A program made the position numbers and the translations under genes. Positions 1-12,794 of a DNA stretch of 64,000 bases are shown here, piece by piece (the first letter of the stretch is position 1; every line of letters starts with the position of its first letter). The stretch is taken from assembly GCA_905250115.1 (NCBI GenBank), contig CAJNOI010000064.1:239633-303632 (forward strand), in the 5' to 3' direction. The stretch comes from Adineta steineri. Lineage: Eukaryota > Rotifera > Eurotatoria > Adinetida > Adinetidae. The notes beneath the pieces were generated by a model. The model was not told where the DNA came from. It saw only the letters and a list, made by a program, of their open reading frames with translations, and made no database searches.

Positions 1-930
1 TGATTGTAATGAATTTAATAGATTAAATTCACATATTGATGAACCATTTTCATTTGTTGATAAAAATAATGATGAATCCGAACATGTACAAGACAGCCAA
101 CGTAATTTTTGTGTTGTATCTATACGTTCAATCGATATTGAATTAATATCAAATATATAAATTTGATTTAATGTAATAAGAAAAAATTTTGATAATGCTG
201 ATGACCAACACATATCAAATATTTGTCCATGAGTCCATGGAATTTGTTTCATTACTTTAATATATCGATCAATTATACATAAATTTGGTTCACGATGAAT
301 TAATAAATATTGATTATTACTTGCTATTGGATATATACCTGGTTTTGGATATTCAATTGTTTTATATACGGGTGGAATTGATGCAACATCAAATTCTTGT
401 GATGTTAATTCTTCAATTTGAATTGCATTTTTATCAATATTTAATGGTGATGTATGAATTGTAAGATGTTTTTGATCAATATCAATCATTTCATTTTCAA
501 CTGAACGAAGATTTGTTGTTAATGAATCAATTATTTCCAATGTCATTTTACGTTTCTGTACAATATCAAGCATATTTGCACGAATTTGTTCGATATGTTC
601 ACGTTTTTGATTGATTATTTTCATTAAATTTTGTTCAATTTCACGATATTTTTGATCTGTATATTGATCAATTGCTTTATAACTATCAAGACGCCATTGA
701 TGAAGTCTATCATTGGAATTTTGTGTATATTTTTTTAAATCAACTCCTAATAATTGTCGATCAAATGTATCAATTTCATCAGCTAAGAGATTTAATTTTG
801 AATTCAGATAATCATGTTCATTATAATGATTTCGGCAAAGATTTTCTTTACAACAATGACATAAAACATTTGCTGGACGTCCACATCCAGCTATGACGCA
901 TACTAATGACGTGAGGTTGCTTTCAGACAT
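1..930 (-). CDS. B-box-like zinc finger / coiled-coil protein, 3' part outside window
   Basis: The reading frame opens at the ATG complementary to 928-930 and stays open for 310 codons to the window edge, so the C-terminus is missing. Residues 11-39 hold a cysteine/histidine cluster (C11, C16, C24, C27, C32, H35, H39) that fits a B-box-type zinc finger. Residues about 50-170 are charged, heptad-like helix typical of a coiled coil. After about residue 200 the sequence becomes strand-rich with short hydrophobic stretches, as in a beta-propeller (NHL or WD type). This order resembles TRIM proteins without a RING, an architecture common in bdelloids. The substrate or partner cannot be told. It could be a ubiquitin-ligase-related scaffold; that is inference. 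No intron is seen in the visible part. Confidence 0.7.
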   Translation of the reverse strand, partial: MSESNLTSLVCVIAGCGRPANVLCHCCKENLCRNHYNEHDYLNSKLNLLADEIDTFDRQLLGVDLKKYTQNSNDRLHQWRLDSYKAIDQYTDQKYREIEQNLMKIINQKREHIEQIRANMLDIVQKRKMTLEIIDSLTTNLRSVENEMIDIDQKHLTIHTSPLNIDKNAIQIEELTSQEFDVASIPPVYKTIEYPKPGIYPIASNNQYLLIHREPNLCIIDRYIKVMKQIPWTHGQIFDMCWSSALSKFFLITLNQIYIFDINSISIERIDTTQKLRWLSCTCSDSSLFLSTNENGSSICEFNLLNSLQS

Positions 931-2087
931 ATACGTACATACACCAACTTAAGTTAATAGTCAATAACACAAAAAAATATTTTCGGTCTTTTTTTTTTTA
1001 TACACCTCATTTAACGTTTGCGAAAGAAAAAAACGTGAAGAATGAAAAAAAAAAGAAGACGAAACATGCCGGCAACCTTCAACAATCATGCGGAATAAAG
1101 AGCACTTATGCGGTTATTTCTTTTTGCTTATTCGCAATTCGATATATGTTAGTTGTAAAAAAAAAGAGTATAGATGAATAATATAATCTAAATAAAGCAT
1201 CATGCTGACAGTCAAAATAAAATGTACTTTTAATGAAACATTATCCTTGAATTTATGTTGATATGTTATGTATTTTAGTGTTCTTTTGAAATAAAAAAAA
1301 ATTTATTCATATAACAGAATTAAATATTATATTTGATATTGTTTGAAAATAAAATAATTTTTATCAACAAAAAAAATCTTCATCAGGATTTTTATCTTAA
1401 TAACTATTATTCATAATTTAATGTATCATTACTAATAAAAAACAATGTATTAATAGTGATACAGTCATAAAACAGTTTTCACTTATTCGTGAAGAGTATG
1501 TAAAACAAAATTTCTGTAATTCTGAGTTTGTCCTTCACGATGTTTTTACGAAATTTTATAACTGTGTTCTTTATATTTACTTTAGTCAATGATTACTCCA
1601 TTTTATTGATTCGTATTTTCACTTTTGATTATAATCTATTTCAGCTTGAAATTTCACATTTTCTTGTTACTATCATTTCTTCACAAAATATGTTGGTGAA
1701 TTCTTTCGAATTAGGAACCTTTTTATAAATATTTTTATCTCTAATATAATGGTATCTCTATAGTGCAGAAATTTTCTTTTACAAGGACATATCGAATAGA
1801 GAAGTAAATTCATTAATCATTAAAAAGATGGCATTTTCTAAATTTGCATAGACGAACACCTGTAGTTTTTATTGCATCTCAGTAGGTTTATTCTCTTATT
1901 CGATAAATGATTATAGATTTCGGAGACATACGAGAAATCAATACAATTTGAATATTACTATACGAATCGTCTGAATATGATGAACATTTGACTCGATATT
2001 TATACTAATAAGACAAAATTAGTTTTTTCTTTCAATAAGAAAATTCTTTATTATATAAAATAAAAATTTATTGTTGATCTGTTGTTC
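931..2087. other. intergenic, AT-rich
   Basis: Upstream region of the B-box gene and 3' flank of the hydroxylase gene. A short open frame at 1528-1728 has no recognisable protein character. No repeat or RNA gene seen. Confidence 0.5.
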
Positions 2088-3149
2088 TTATTTTTGTAAA
2101 CATTCAATTCGTTCAGAAATTGTACCAAAAATTCGATCGAAAACTCTTGTTTGTTTACCATAATTCATACCACTTTTTCCATATCTATGATGTAAATCAT
2201 GATCTTCAATACATATTTCCATACCAAATGGTTGAAGAACTTCATATAAAATTATATGTGGCCAATAAGCACGTATACCTGAATGACCACCTGCTTCCAT
2301 ATAGATAAGTACACATTGAGCAATCCAAAATTCATGTACTGTTAAAGGAAGAACGAATGAAGTAGCTAATGGTATCAAAAATATTTCAATTAATTCTTGT
2401 ATATCACCAGCAAGAATCGATTGTAATACAGTTGGATGTTTTGTACAATGATGTAAACTATGAATTTTCCATAAGAATGGAATTGTATGAGTCATTCGAT
2501 GATATGAATAAAAGAAAAAATCCAAAACAATTAACCATACACCAATTTTAATAGGAAAAAACCATGAAATAGTATGACCAAGTGAAGGTGGAGAATTACG
2601 ATCATATCCACCGAGAAGTAGACCACCACCAGTACGTGCTAGTATATAAATAAGAACACTCATAACAAGACGAGTTACTAATTTATCTGGAACATAATCA
2701 CGTGGTCGATTATGTTCATCAAATGTTCCATAATATTTCATATAATAATGACAATGATCAGCAATACGTGTGATAATAAGAAAAAATGCCACAGAATAAA
2801 ATAGGAATGCAAATAAAGGATGCCATGTATGAAAATAATTATTTTCCGGTACAATATAATACCATAATGCATGAATAATGAGTGGTGGAGAAACTGTATA
2901 AAAGAACCAAAAACGTTCTAGCCAAATACTATGTATTGGTGGTGGATTTGGATTTTTAGGTTGAACTGTATAGTTTTTTTTATCAGCGAGGTCTATTGTA
3001 GCCAGACTTTCAAATATAGTACGCTCTTTATTAGGTTTAGTAACCCATGTTGATGATGCCCGAAGTTTATATGTAACCGGTTGTTCATAAATCGCTTCGA
3101 TTTCATTTACAAATTCTGTTGTTTCTGTTTTAGCTATTGTCGTTGACAT
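2088..3149 (-). CDS. fatty acid hydroxylase / sterol desaturase superfamily protein
   Basis: An intronless 353-residue frame starting at ATG 3149. It carries the di-iron histidine boxes of the superfamily: HRMTH (217-221), HSLHH (230-234) and HDLHH (317-321), with a further histidine-bearing GGHSG motif (287-291) between the second and third. Hydrophobic segments near residues 80-100, 112-130, 158-180 and 196-215, plus one near 252-275, suggest an ER membrane protein with the catalytic histidines facing the cytosol. Known relatives are C-5 sterol desaturase, C-4 methylsterol oxidase, alkylglycerol monooxygenase and fatty-acid hydroxylases. The sequence does not let me choose the substrate. 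The length is within the family range and nothing is broken. Confidence 0.85.
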   Translation of the reverse strand: MSTTIAKTETTEFVNEIEAIYEQPVTYKLRASSTWVTKPNKERTIFESLATIDLADKKNYTVQPKNPNPPPIHSIWLERFWFFYTVSPPLIIHALWYYIVPENNYFHTWHPLFAFLFYSVAFFLIITRIADHCHYYMKYYGTFDEHNRPRDYVPDKLVTRLVMSVLIYILARTGGGLLLGGYDRNSPPSLGHTISWFFPIKIGVWLIVLDFFFYSYHRMTHTIPFLWKIHSLHHCTKHPTVLQSILAGDIQELIEIFLIPLATSFVLPLTVHEFWIAQCVLIYMEAGGHSGIRAYWPHIILYEVLQPFGMEICIEDHDLHHRYGKSGMNYGKQTRVFDRIFGTISERIECLQK

Positions 3150-5578
3150 TGTAAAAAAAAAATATGATATTTATGTATTTTGAAATTAGTATTTATAAAA
3201 CTCGTAGACAGACTCATCACATGTCTTTTTTCTCGAACTTACTTTTTAAAAGTTCGAACTTTTATCAAATTCAGTACGCTCTTGACCCATGTTTACTGTT
3301 TAACTGTTATTTTTCTTTCTTCTTAATATTTCTTATCAGCAAATATTTTGACTCGTATATTATCATATCTATAGAAATAGAAACTTACTTTTTTGATAAA
3401 TATATACGTATATGACTAATCGAGAATGATTATAAATTTATTTGCGTCTATTTTGGCTTACGAACAATTAGAAACACTTTAGTTTGAAAACTAGGGCATA
3501 AGAGATCTTTTCTTGGATTATTTTTCTAGTTCTTTATATTTAATTAATAAATCAACAAAATACCTAATCATAATAATCTCTTCGTCAGTTAAATTTTGAT
3601 GAAAGTATTACACACGAATCGAATTATAACAAATTGAATCTTTAAACTTACGAATGTATTCGACATCAAAGTTATTTATTCGAACACTTATCCTAATAAC
3701 AATTCTTTCTTTCTATTTTATTCAGAATATTCTATCTTCCCATACATACATTTGCACGATTAATAGTATACTATTCTCTCAGTAGTGCACTTCTGGAAAT
3801 ATATCTAATAAAGCTAATAGACGTCTACTGATTTCTTTTCCTTCTCTTCTTTCCTTTTTTTTTATATAGATTTATTACTTATCTTAGAATAAAAAGTGAT
3901 CACATTATTCCGTAATAATACCATGAAAAATCTTATTATTATTTCAATAAATCAAATTTCCCGAAAATTTTTGTTCATTAATTTGACAATTATTGTATGT
4001 AGTAAAGTTGTAGAAAAAGTGTTCCTGCTTACAAAATACCTCATACTAATAAGAGATGAAGAAAAATTTAGAAACAAGCAATCATTGTAGTTTATTTATA
4101 TATATATATATCTTTCCTTGTCATATTAATTTAATCTGAGCTTATTGGTCTGTCCGACATGAGATAATATTTAAGATTTATTGTTGTTTACACATTATAA
4201 ATATTGTTGTTATATTTATTCCATGATGCATACTCTTTTTCTTTAATCAATAGAATATTCTAAGAAAGAAATCTGATTAGAGTAAATTTTTAATTTAAAA
4301 TAATATTGTAAACAAAATAAAAGAAAATCTATATGAATGGCAAAACTAATGATAACCTTGCTAGTCATATATATATATAGCGAGAGAGAGAGAGAAAGGC
4401 AGACATATACTTATAACGCAAGGTTTATTTATTGCAGACGTGTCAATTGGACGATTTGATATTAATCCTTGTTTATGTCACGATTGTCATTTACTTTTTT
4501 TTCTTGGAAAAATATTTAAACTTCAAAAAAAAAGATTCGTTGTTTTCTGTAATTAATATATAAATAATAGACTCTACATTGATCAGTGTTTCTTCTTCTT
4601 CTTCTTCTTCTCGTTTTTTATTCATTATTATGCTTTTTAAAAGCATGTATCTCACGTAAGTAAGTATAATCTAACATTCATGTGTATGGACGCGCGAATG
4701 CAGACATTATTCGTTGATTTGTATATGAAAGAAAAGAGAAAATGTATGAAGAAAAAATCCGATCATATATATATACACACAACACGCATACTAATACAAT
4801 TGGCTTTGTTAACAAAAGAAAGAGAACGATATAAAAAGAGAGGAGCTATAGAAAAAAAAGAGTCTCTGTTACGGGATGTAGTAGATGATGCTTCTTCACT
4901 ATTCACGAACCGAGAGAATAACAGATAGAAAATAGAGAGAATAAAAAAAAAAGGAAAGAGAGAAAAAAATCATATTTCATATCTTTGATTGTTTCATCGT
5001 CATCGTCGTCTTTCTCATTGTCGTCTACGTCCGTTTTCATAACACGCTCATCACATGAATCCAATTGAGACACATAAAACAAGAGAAAAAAAGTGAGGAT
5101 GTATCGCCGATGTTATTAAACAAAAGAAAAGAGTTACTACGAGTGATCAGTCAATCGTACCGAATATATCTTAGATATTATATAGAAAGAAAAGAAGAAA
5201 AAGAAAGTTGAAAGGTATATACGCATCAATCAATAACAATATATATACGACGCTTCTCACTTGCAGTGTTCAGCTAATCTTCTATTCTTTTACGATTACG
5301 TTCATACAACAACACGATTCTTCGTTAGTCTACTGTGAACAAGAAATCTTTACTTTTAAATAATCATATTTTCGCCATATATATAATATATATATATATG
5401 TTGGTTGTTTAAACGCACGCAACCAATATGTTATTAATTGTAAGTGCATGTTTGTTGGACTCAGAAGAAGAAAAAAAAGAATTTCATCCTATATAATCAA
5501 CATATTTCAGTTTTTTTTTATTTAATATGAAGGAAAAGAAAAGTCGAATTCTTATTTTTAATAATTTAGAATTCAAAA
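3150..5578. other. intergenic / RBFOX upstream region
   Basis: AT-rich DNA with simple repeats: (GA)n near 4381-4397, (TTC)n near 4590-4612, and TA-rich runs near 4095 and 5380-5400. The purine-rich open frame at 4680-4928 is low-complexity Lys/Arg/Glu and not convincing as protein. The last kilobase is probably promoter and 5' UTR of the RBFOX gene. One TGCATG lies at 5445-5450. Confidence 0.4.
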
Positions 5579-5964
5579 ATGTTAGCAACTGTTTCATCAC
5601 CCACTATGAGTAATCGAAACAATAATAATTCAACAACTAATAATAATTCCACGACAAGTCTTCTTACAAAGAACAATCTTCTTGCTTTTCATCATTTACA
5701 ACAACAGTTCGATGCTGTATCAACCAATTCGGTAGGAATATTATATATACATTTAAATAGAAATATGACTTCCGGCCACATGTTCACACACTGACACTAT
5801 TATTTAAATCGTTCTTATTTCTTATTATATTTGTCCACCACCATCACCACTACTACTACTACCCACCCATCCATCTTTCATTCTCTTTTCTTTCAACACT
5901 CTAATTGGATGAGTATGTGCATGGTGGAGAAATACAGATAAGGAAGAAGGGGAAGATGATGCAC

Positions 5965-6001
<37 letters not shown>

Positions 6002-9000
6002 CGAAAAAAAAGTTCGGTCAACGCACAACAGGCGTGCTTGTAAACTTGATTGATTGATTGAAGAGAACAACTGAGTGTAAAGAGAGCATCTGTTTAAGTA
6101 TATCAATGTTCTCTAGTGAAAAGAAATCGCAATTAGTTTGCCACTGACTCGTCTTAACTGTCTGTTTGTTTTATTTGCCTTGAGATCGACTAAGTAAAAA
6201 GTAACAAAACGGAAGTTATTCTATAACAACAGACAATATTATTGTCTTTTGCTCTATGTCGAGATCAAACTCGTTAATGAAACAAATCAAACAGACTGAC
6301 AGACAGACAAGAAGAAGAAGAAGAAGAAGCAACAGACATATCTTTTGATCTTGTACAAAAGAAAAAGAAAAAATAACAATGTCCAATGTTTATATGAATG
6401 AATAATGATCAAACTCCACAAAAAGCAAGAAATAGAATGCTTAGATATTACAAATATACAATACACAAAATACAGATTTGTTTCTCGAAAATTTGTTGGC
6501 ATGTATATATAAACGACTGATAGATGATAACGAGCGTACGTGTTATTTGGTTGGTTAACGAACAAAAAAAGGCGCGATATCTATACATTAGAAGAAAAAA
6601 AGAAAAGAAAAGAAATGTAGTGGCAATGTTGGGTATTCAGCTAATGTGTATCGAGAACGATGATGGATGAAGAGCGAGAAAAAAAAGTACAGCTACTACT
6701 ATCATCACCAATATTTATATATATATATATATATCTTTCTCTCTCTCTCCCTTCCAGACGCTTAATTATACATTGCTCATCTTTTTTATTTGGCTGAAAG
6801 ATAGATTAGATCGAAGAATAGCATTTCTTTTTCTTAACAGTTGTTTATATTCATTCTCTTTGGGCCATTAATGAACGAGAAACGCTGACCGAATTTTTTT
6901 CTTTCCTAATACTGTGTTCGGTATTGATGGCACTGCTATCTTTTTCTTTCTCTCATTCTATTTTCCTAATATAGATCGTCTTTCCTTTTTCTCTCTTTCT
7001 CTCTCTCTCTTTCTCGTTCTCTATTTTCATACTTGTCTGTTAGCAATGAGAAATACAAGAATATTCTTCTGTTGATCTTTATACAAGAATTTTCTCGGTG
7101 CTACATACAATTATACAACGATGCTTTATTCATTTTTGCCATCGGATAATTATTTAGCATTGAATGTAAGTTTCTAAACGAATTAATAAAGAACATTTTA
7201 TTACGCATGAAAAGATCTCTTGAACAGACAAATTTAGAAGAACGAAAGATCAAGCTTCCGGAAATCTATTAACTTAAAGATTAATTGATCGGCTTACAGA
7301 AAATTAAAGGTTTCATTTTTTCTTTTGTTTTAGCCTTTAGTACCAACATTATTAGCAGCTGCAGCTGCATCGTCAAATTCGAATTCAAATCCAACAACGA
7401 ATAATAATGGTACAACAACATCAACAACGACGCCAACAAATGTTAATCATTCTCATCTAGTTCATCCATCGTCTTATGTGACATCATCATCCTCAACTGA
7501 TCCGTCATCTAGTCAACATCATCCATATGCATATACAAATATGGCAACAACAACGAATAAACTATCCAATACAGCAGTTACAAATCTTGTTGTCGATTCG
7601 ACTTCACACTTGCCAGAAATAATTAATGTACCATCTTCTTCATCAATTATCGAAACAACCAATAGTAATACACAACAAATACCAACTAATGAATTGATAA
7701 ATAATGATAATGTATGTTATAGAATATTTTATTTTTCTTGAAAAAACGAACAAACGTATTTTTAAGGCTCAATCAAATTCTTCATCATCTCAATCACCAC
7801 AATCAACAAGTACAATAACACCAAATGGAAGTTCATCAACAACCGGTAGTACATCATCTGGCGCGACACAAAAACGTTTACATGTATCAAATATTCCATT
7901 TCGATTTCGAGATGATGATCTCAAAGCAATGTTTGAAGTTTGTTAAATAACAAACGAAGAAAATATTTTTATTTTTATTTCTTTTTGTAGCAATTTGGAG
8001 AAATTGTTGATACAGAAATTATTTTCAATGAACGAGGATCAAAAGTATGCTTATATAATAACATTTATCTTTCAAGGCATATATCTTTTTGCCATCATCA
8101 AGAGCGCAATTCTTTATACTTGTTGAAATACGTCTTCGCTTCTCAAGTTTCTTCTATGTAAAAGAGAGTTGCTGACAGCATCAGTCTTTTTATAAACTAA
8201 TTGATTGATTAGTACTTCATTTGCATTAGACATTTCCTTTTTTCATAATGTTCTTCAAGAGAAAGTCAAGGTTGATTCGAATTTGTCAGATTTTTAACTT
8301 TAAAATAATACAAGACGTTTAGATGATGATATAAATGTTATCATGCCTGGATGAGCGTAAGATAACCAGACGTTAATTAACTGATTTTTGTTTGAGTAAA
8401 TGTTATTTTTATATCTATATTAAATAAAAGAAGAAACTATGTCAGATTATTATTTATACAAAGATATTTCATTTAGAACGAAGAAAAGCATACTTAGATT
8501 CCAAAAAGAAATTCCATTGAAATGAAATCGAGAAGGGGTTTTCTCAGAATAGTATCAATTATGAAGTAATTCGCTACATTGATAAGTTTCATCTGGAGAA
8601 AGAAAATATGAAATAGCTATTTGTATTGATAAATAACATGTGGTTATTAGAATCAATCAATTCACATCTGTGAAATTCTATTATATTGGAATTTATTTTT
8701 AGGGTTTTGGTTTTGTAACATTTGCTTCAAGTGATAATGCTGATACAGCTCGTGAAAAACTACATGGAGCTGTTGTGGAAGGACGTAAAATTGAGGTATG
8801 TATATGACGAAAATTTATCTTTCGAAATCAATGTTAAACAATTTTAAAAAATAGAACTCTTCTTCTAGTTTTCTTTTACATTACTTGCGAATCAATGTTA
8901 ACAGCAGAAATCGCTACAGCGATAGGAGGTAGAGATAACGATATAATAAAAAAAAGGCAACCAAATATATTTCTCTCTATTTCTTAATTCAAACAACTGT

Positions 9001-11006
9001 TTTCGTTGCATGCCTGTTCGTGGCTGCTTGTTCGTCTCTTTCTATATTGATCTATTGTTTTTTTTCTTATGTTTTTTTAATATATATTGATATTAGTCAG
9101 ATAAAATGAATAATAATTTTCGGGGGCATGATGAAATTCAATCACATATTATACATATATCTATATATACATATACACATCAAGTGCAAGTTTAACCTTA
9201 GAATTATATTTAGATTATATACTTAGCTAAATTTGTGTCCTATATTGTTGTTGTCTGTTGCCTATCAATTTTGACATTTTTTTTTCGATGCTCTATCCCT
9301 TTTTGTTACCCAGTATTCAAGATTAAAAAAATACCGAAATCTTAGATTTATGTATAAACATTTATTTGTGTAAAAAACAATTAAACAAAATTTAATTCTC
9401 ATCGCATGATGATGATGATGATAATGTATGCATGGTTGTTCGTTATTTAACAAATCAAACTAAATTAATTGTTAAAATCAATGCGAACGAAATCTATAAC
9501 GAGAGATGAAATATTCGCTCGCATGTATCTATCTCTCTCATTTATCACCATGCACACAAATCGTTTACTTATTTCTGATAGCTAATATGTAAATAAAATC
9601 GAATAAAAAACAATTTTTAATACATATATTTCCTTTATTTTATTTATTTATTTTGTCGTAGTAATTATTAATGCACACATTTTTTCTTTTTATACACTAC
9701 ACCATGTATTTGAATGGCTCGAACGTTCGATCTCGCGAGATTTCGTTGTTTTCTCTTTGCTTTTTGTCGGTGGATGTCTGGCTCTTTTTCTTTTTTTCAT
9801 TTTCTTTATTTCGTGCGATGTTTAATATTTAGTTATTTGTAATATTTTGATTCAATTAGGTCAATATGGCAACGGCTCGATCACAGCCAAAGCCAAAACC
9901 AATTGTTGCAAATCCATTTGGTTAGTTTCACTTTCGATTTTGTTATTTTATTAAATATATATTGATAAAATAGGTCTAGTCATGAATACTCGGCAACGTC
10001 CAACATTAATTCAAGCTACACGTGCAGCTACTGCATTTACTGGACTTACTTTACCGGGTGGATATACGTATGTGATTAGTTGTTCTTTTGTAATTGAATC
10101 TACAAAGTTTTTTCTTTATTTAAAGAATCTATCCTGATCAATTAGCCGCTTTAGGTGGTTTAACAGCATATCCCATTGCGACTCAACCACAAGGAGGCAT
10201 TCGATATATAACAACTTCTGCACCTCATGGTCTTACTACAGCAGGGCAACCGACTGGAGCTTATACAATTGGGTAAGATGAAAACTTATATTGGAAAACA
10301 TTCATTTTATCGTTTATTTTTCATAGTGTATTACCAATGAGTAATGGTGTTGGAGGACCCACTGGATATTTTATTAATGGACCAGCAACTAATATGAATT
10401 CAGCTGCTACTCAACTAGGGTATGTTGAAAAACAAATTTTGCTTTTGTTTTGTTGTGTGTATCGTGTGCCCATATGTGGGTTTTTGTTTCGTATGATCAT
10501 ATCCTTCGTTCTTAGTCCATTAAATCCCTCAGCAGTTGGATCATCATTACCAGTATATCGAACCATGTTTTCTACTACTCCTGCTCAGTTGGTATGCTCC
10601 TTTTGATATACAAATCAGATTCGACATAATGAGATAGAAAAAAAAATTATATTTATTTTTATATATATTAGTTGAGCATGATGCATGAGTTTGTTGAAAT
10701 CGATTACAAAAAAAAATAAGTTATTGAATATGAATATATATATGTTTATGTGCATGTTTGGTCAATATATTGTCTTCTATTAGCTTTTTTTCAGCTTTGA
10801 ATGTATTTGCTAATGATTAGTATTCTATTCTTAATAATTTATCTTATTGTTTTAGCCATGCTTATCCGGAAACTGCATATATCACTGCAACACCAACTGG
10901 AACAATCGGTCCTATCACCGTAAGTTTATTTTTCTTTGAATATAATTATAAAATACTTTTCTATCGATAGGGTATGCGTAATAATGTTCGCTATGCTCCT
11001 TATTAA
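5579..11006 (+). CDS. RBFOX: RBFOX (Fox-1) family RNA-binding splicing regulator
   Basis: Proposed exons: 5579-5731, 7334-7711, 7767-7937, 7991-8044, 8703-8795, 9860-9920, 9974-10067, 10126-10272, 10327-10419, 10516-10587 (or 10591), 10856-10919, 10971-11006, giving about 471 residues. The single RRM is nearly canonical Fox-1: [16 protein letters not shown], then [17 protein letters not shown] across a splice junction, then [17 protein letters not shown]. The N-terminus is Asn/Ser/Thr-rich low complexity. The C-terminus ends RYAPY, matching the Fox-1 family ending RFAPY. The RRM binds (U)GCAUG in pre-mRNA and directs alternative splicing in the nucleus. The junction after 10516 is uncertain: the strong donor at 10592 shifts the last exons out of frame, the weaker GT at 10588 keeps RYAPY, and both may be used. 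Introns here are much longer than elsewhere in the window (1.6, 0.66 and 1.06 kb). Confidence 0.93.
5965..6001. repeat. (AT)n microsatellite
   Basis: Alternating AT run interrupted once by GT, inside the first RBFOX intron. A (GAA)n run lies at about 6311-6329 and another (TA)n near 6717-6735 in the same intron. Confidence 0.85.
7121..7165 (+). CDS. RBFOX: alternative first coding exon of RBFOX
   Basis: ATG at 7121 opens a 15-codon exon ending at 7165 directly before a consensus donor (GTAAGT). It ends in phase 0, exactly as the first exon 5579-5731 does, so either can splice in frame to the exon at 7334. The peptide [15 protein letters not shown] differs from the Asn/Ser-rich upstream exon. 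Vertebrate RBFOX genes also use several alternative first exons. Transcription from here is inferred, not shown. Confidence 0.6.
9007..9434 (+). promoter_or_regulatory. TGCATG Fox-binding sites downstream of the 93-nt RRM exon
   Basis: Exact TGCATG at 9007-9012 and 9429-9434, with the core GCATG again near 9404 and 9521, all in the intron after exon 8703-8795. Two more TGCATG (10682-10687 and 10751-10756) lie in the intron 10592-10855. UGCAUG is the RBFOX binding element, so these are candidate autoregulatory sites. The family is known to autoregulate by splicing of RRM exons. Confidence 0.55.
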
Positions 11007-11773
11007 TCCATTGATGCCATAATGTTTATTTTGTCCTGATCAACGAACAGTAACTACCATCGAAATCAAACAAAACTGTCCGTGTTCTACTTTATCTTTG
11101 ATTTTTTGCTATAATCATTTTTCAGCTGATGTACATATTTGTGCTTCCCATTCTTTGCTTCTATATACATACAGTGAAGATCAGTTCCTTTTTTTTGTTT
11201 ATGTGTTATTACTGATAATCAGAACAAAAAAAAATAACAAATAATAATGATCATCAGTTTCTTTTTTTTCATTATGTATTGCTCAATTTGTGCAATGTTA
11301 TCTTCTTCCGTTTGTTTTATTTATATATATTTATATATAAATGTGTGATCTTGCATTTATGTAACAACGATCAAAGAAAAACATGAATCAAAAAATTTAA
11401 ACCGTGTGTATGTTTGTGTGGTGCTATTGTTTTCCTTTTTTTTCTGTCATTATGTATTGAACAAAGAATAATTAAAGCTTTAAAAAACACGAAACAAGTG
11501 AAGAAGAGTCATTGCCGAGTGGACTTAAAGATCTATCTTACTTTATATCCTCTTGTTTGTTTTTTGTTTTCTTGTTATTATTATTAATAGCTTGCCTATA
11601 TCTTGCTGTTTTATGGAAAGATACTGGCTGACTTTAAGTCTTCTGGTTTTGTTTTTTGTTATTTGAACTTTTCTCGTGTATGGATCCTGTTGGATTGTAT
11701 AAAACGCTTTTTTTTTATATAAATACATATACAAATATCGAACGATGAAAAGAATATCGACCTTTCAAGTTGG

Positions 11774-12125
11774 ACGTATATCTACCCAAGCAGACAAAAA
11801 ATTAGAAAAACGCGTTTAAACGCTCAATTGGGAACCACGATTATGACCCATTCACGCTTAATAATAAAACGCTATAAACGGCGTTTTGAACGTAAAATCA
11901 CCACCTTTATAACATTAAAACGCGCATTTATTCTAGAGTTTAAAACCCATGCGTTTAAGCGTTAAAAATATGAGTTTTTGACCGTTTTAACGTTATAAAG
12001 GTGGTGATTTTACGTTCAAAACGCCGTTTATAGCATTTTATTATTAAGCGTGAATGGGTAACAATCGCGGTCCCCGATTGAGCGTTTAAACGTGTTTTTC
12101 TAATTTTTTGTCTGCTAGGATATAA
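11774..12125. mobile_element. foldback MITE-like element
   Basis: Arms of about 130 bp are inverted copies: the left arm from about 11789 (AGCAGACAAAAAATTAGAAA) recurs as reverse complement ending about 12116, and the block ACGTAAAATCACCACCTTTATAA recurs inverted at about 11994-12016. The loop is about 70 bp and rich in AAACGC motifs. No transposase frame is present, so this is a non-autonomous hairpin element. The target-site duplication is unclear. It sits between RBFOX and the calcium-sensor gene; the rest of 11007-12794 shows no gene. Confidence 0.8.
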
Positions 12126-12794
12126 GCAAAAGACTCGAAATATAACTGTTCAGTAAATAATGAGATATACTATAAGGGTATTAGCAATAGAGAAAACAAC
12201 ATAAGTATTGACGTTTAATATTACTATTAGTTCAATAGAACTTGTTGTATATTAAAATTGCTCACTGTATTTACTCTCTATCATGATAGGTTTGATAAAT
12301 ATTATTTGAAATGTAACAAGAACATTAACAAAAGTCGTGCCATTAGTATGCAATGCTTTGAAACTAATAGTGAAATATATTGTGTGATCTTATACAAGTT
12401 CATCAAAAGATGTCTAAGATTAGAACAATTTGTTGAGATTCTATATATATATATGTGTGTGTCATTATCATTAATTACTCTTTCGTATGTGATTAAGACT
12501 CATGCTTGAGAAATCTTTTCTTTAAATTGAGTCATATTATTAGTCTTTCTTATGTTCAGACGCGGTAATCTTCATAGAATATAGCAGTTTAGTTATTTTA
12601 TATTAATGCCATATGCGTCAGAGTTTTTTTTTCCAGAGCTTACTAATAAAGAAAAAAAAATATTCTTTTATTTGCATTTGATAAGTTAGAGTTTGACGTC
12701 ATGCATTAGAATGGAACGTGCTTTATTTTTGCCTACGTTGAAAATTTATATGTTTGAATAAATATTAAGTCTCTAATAGGTCTTATCAATTATC

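Noticed and set aside
4680..4928. 82-residue Lys/Arg/Glu-rich frame
   Set aside because: Purine-rich low-complexity DNA in the RBFOX upstream region; no domain or splice context.
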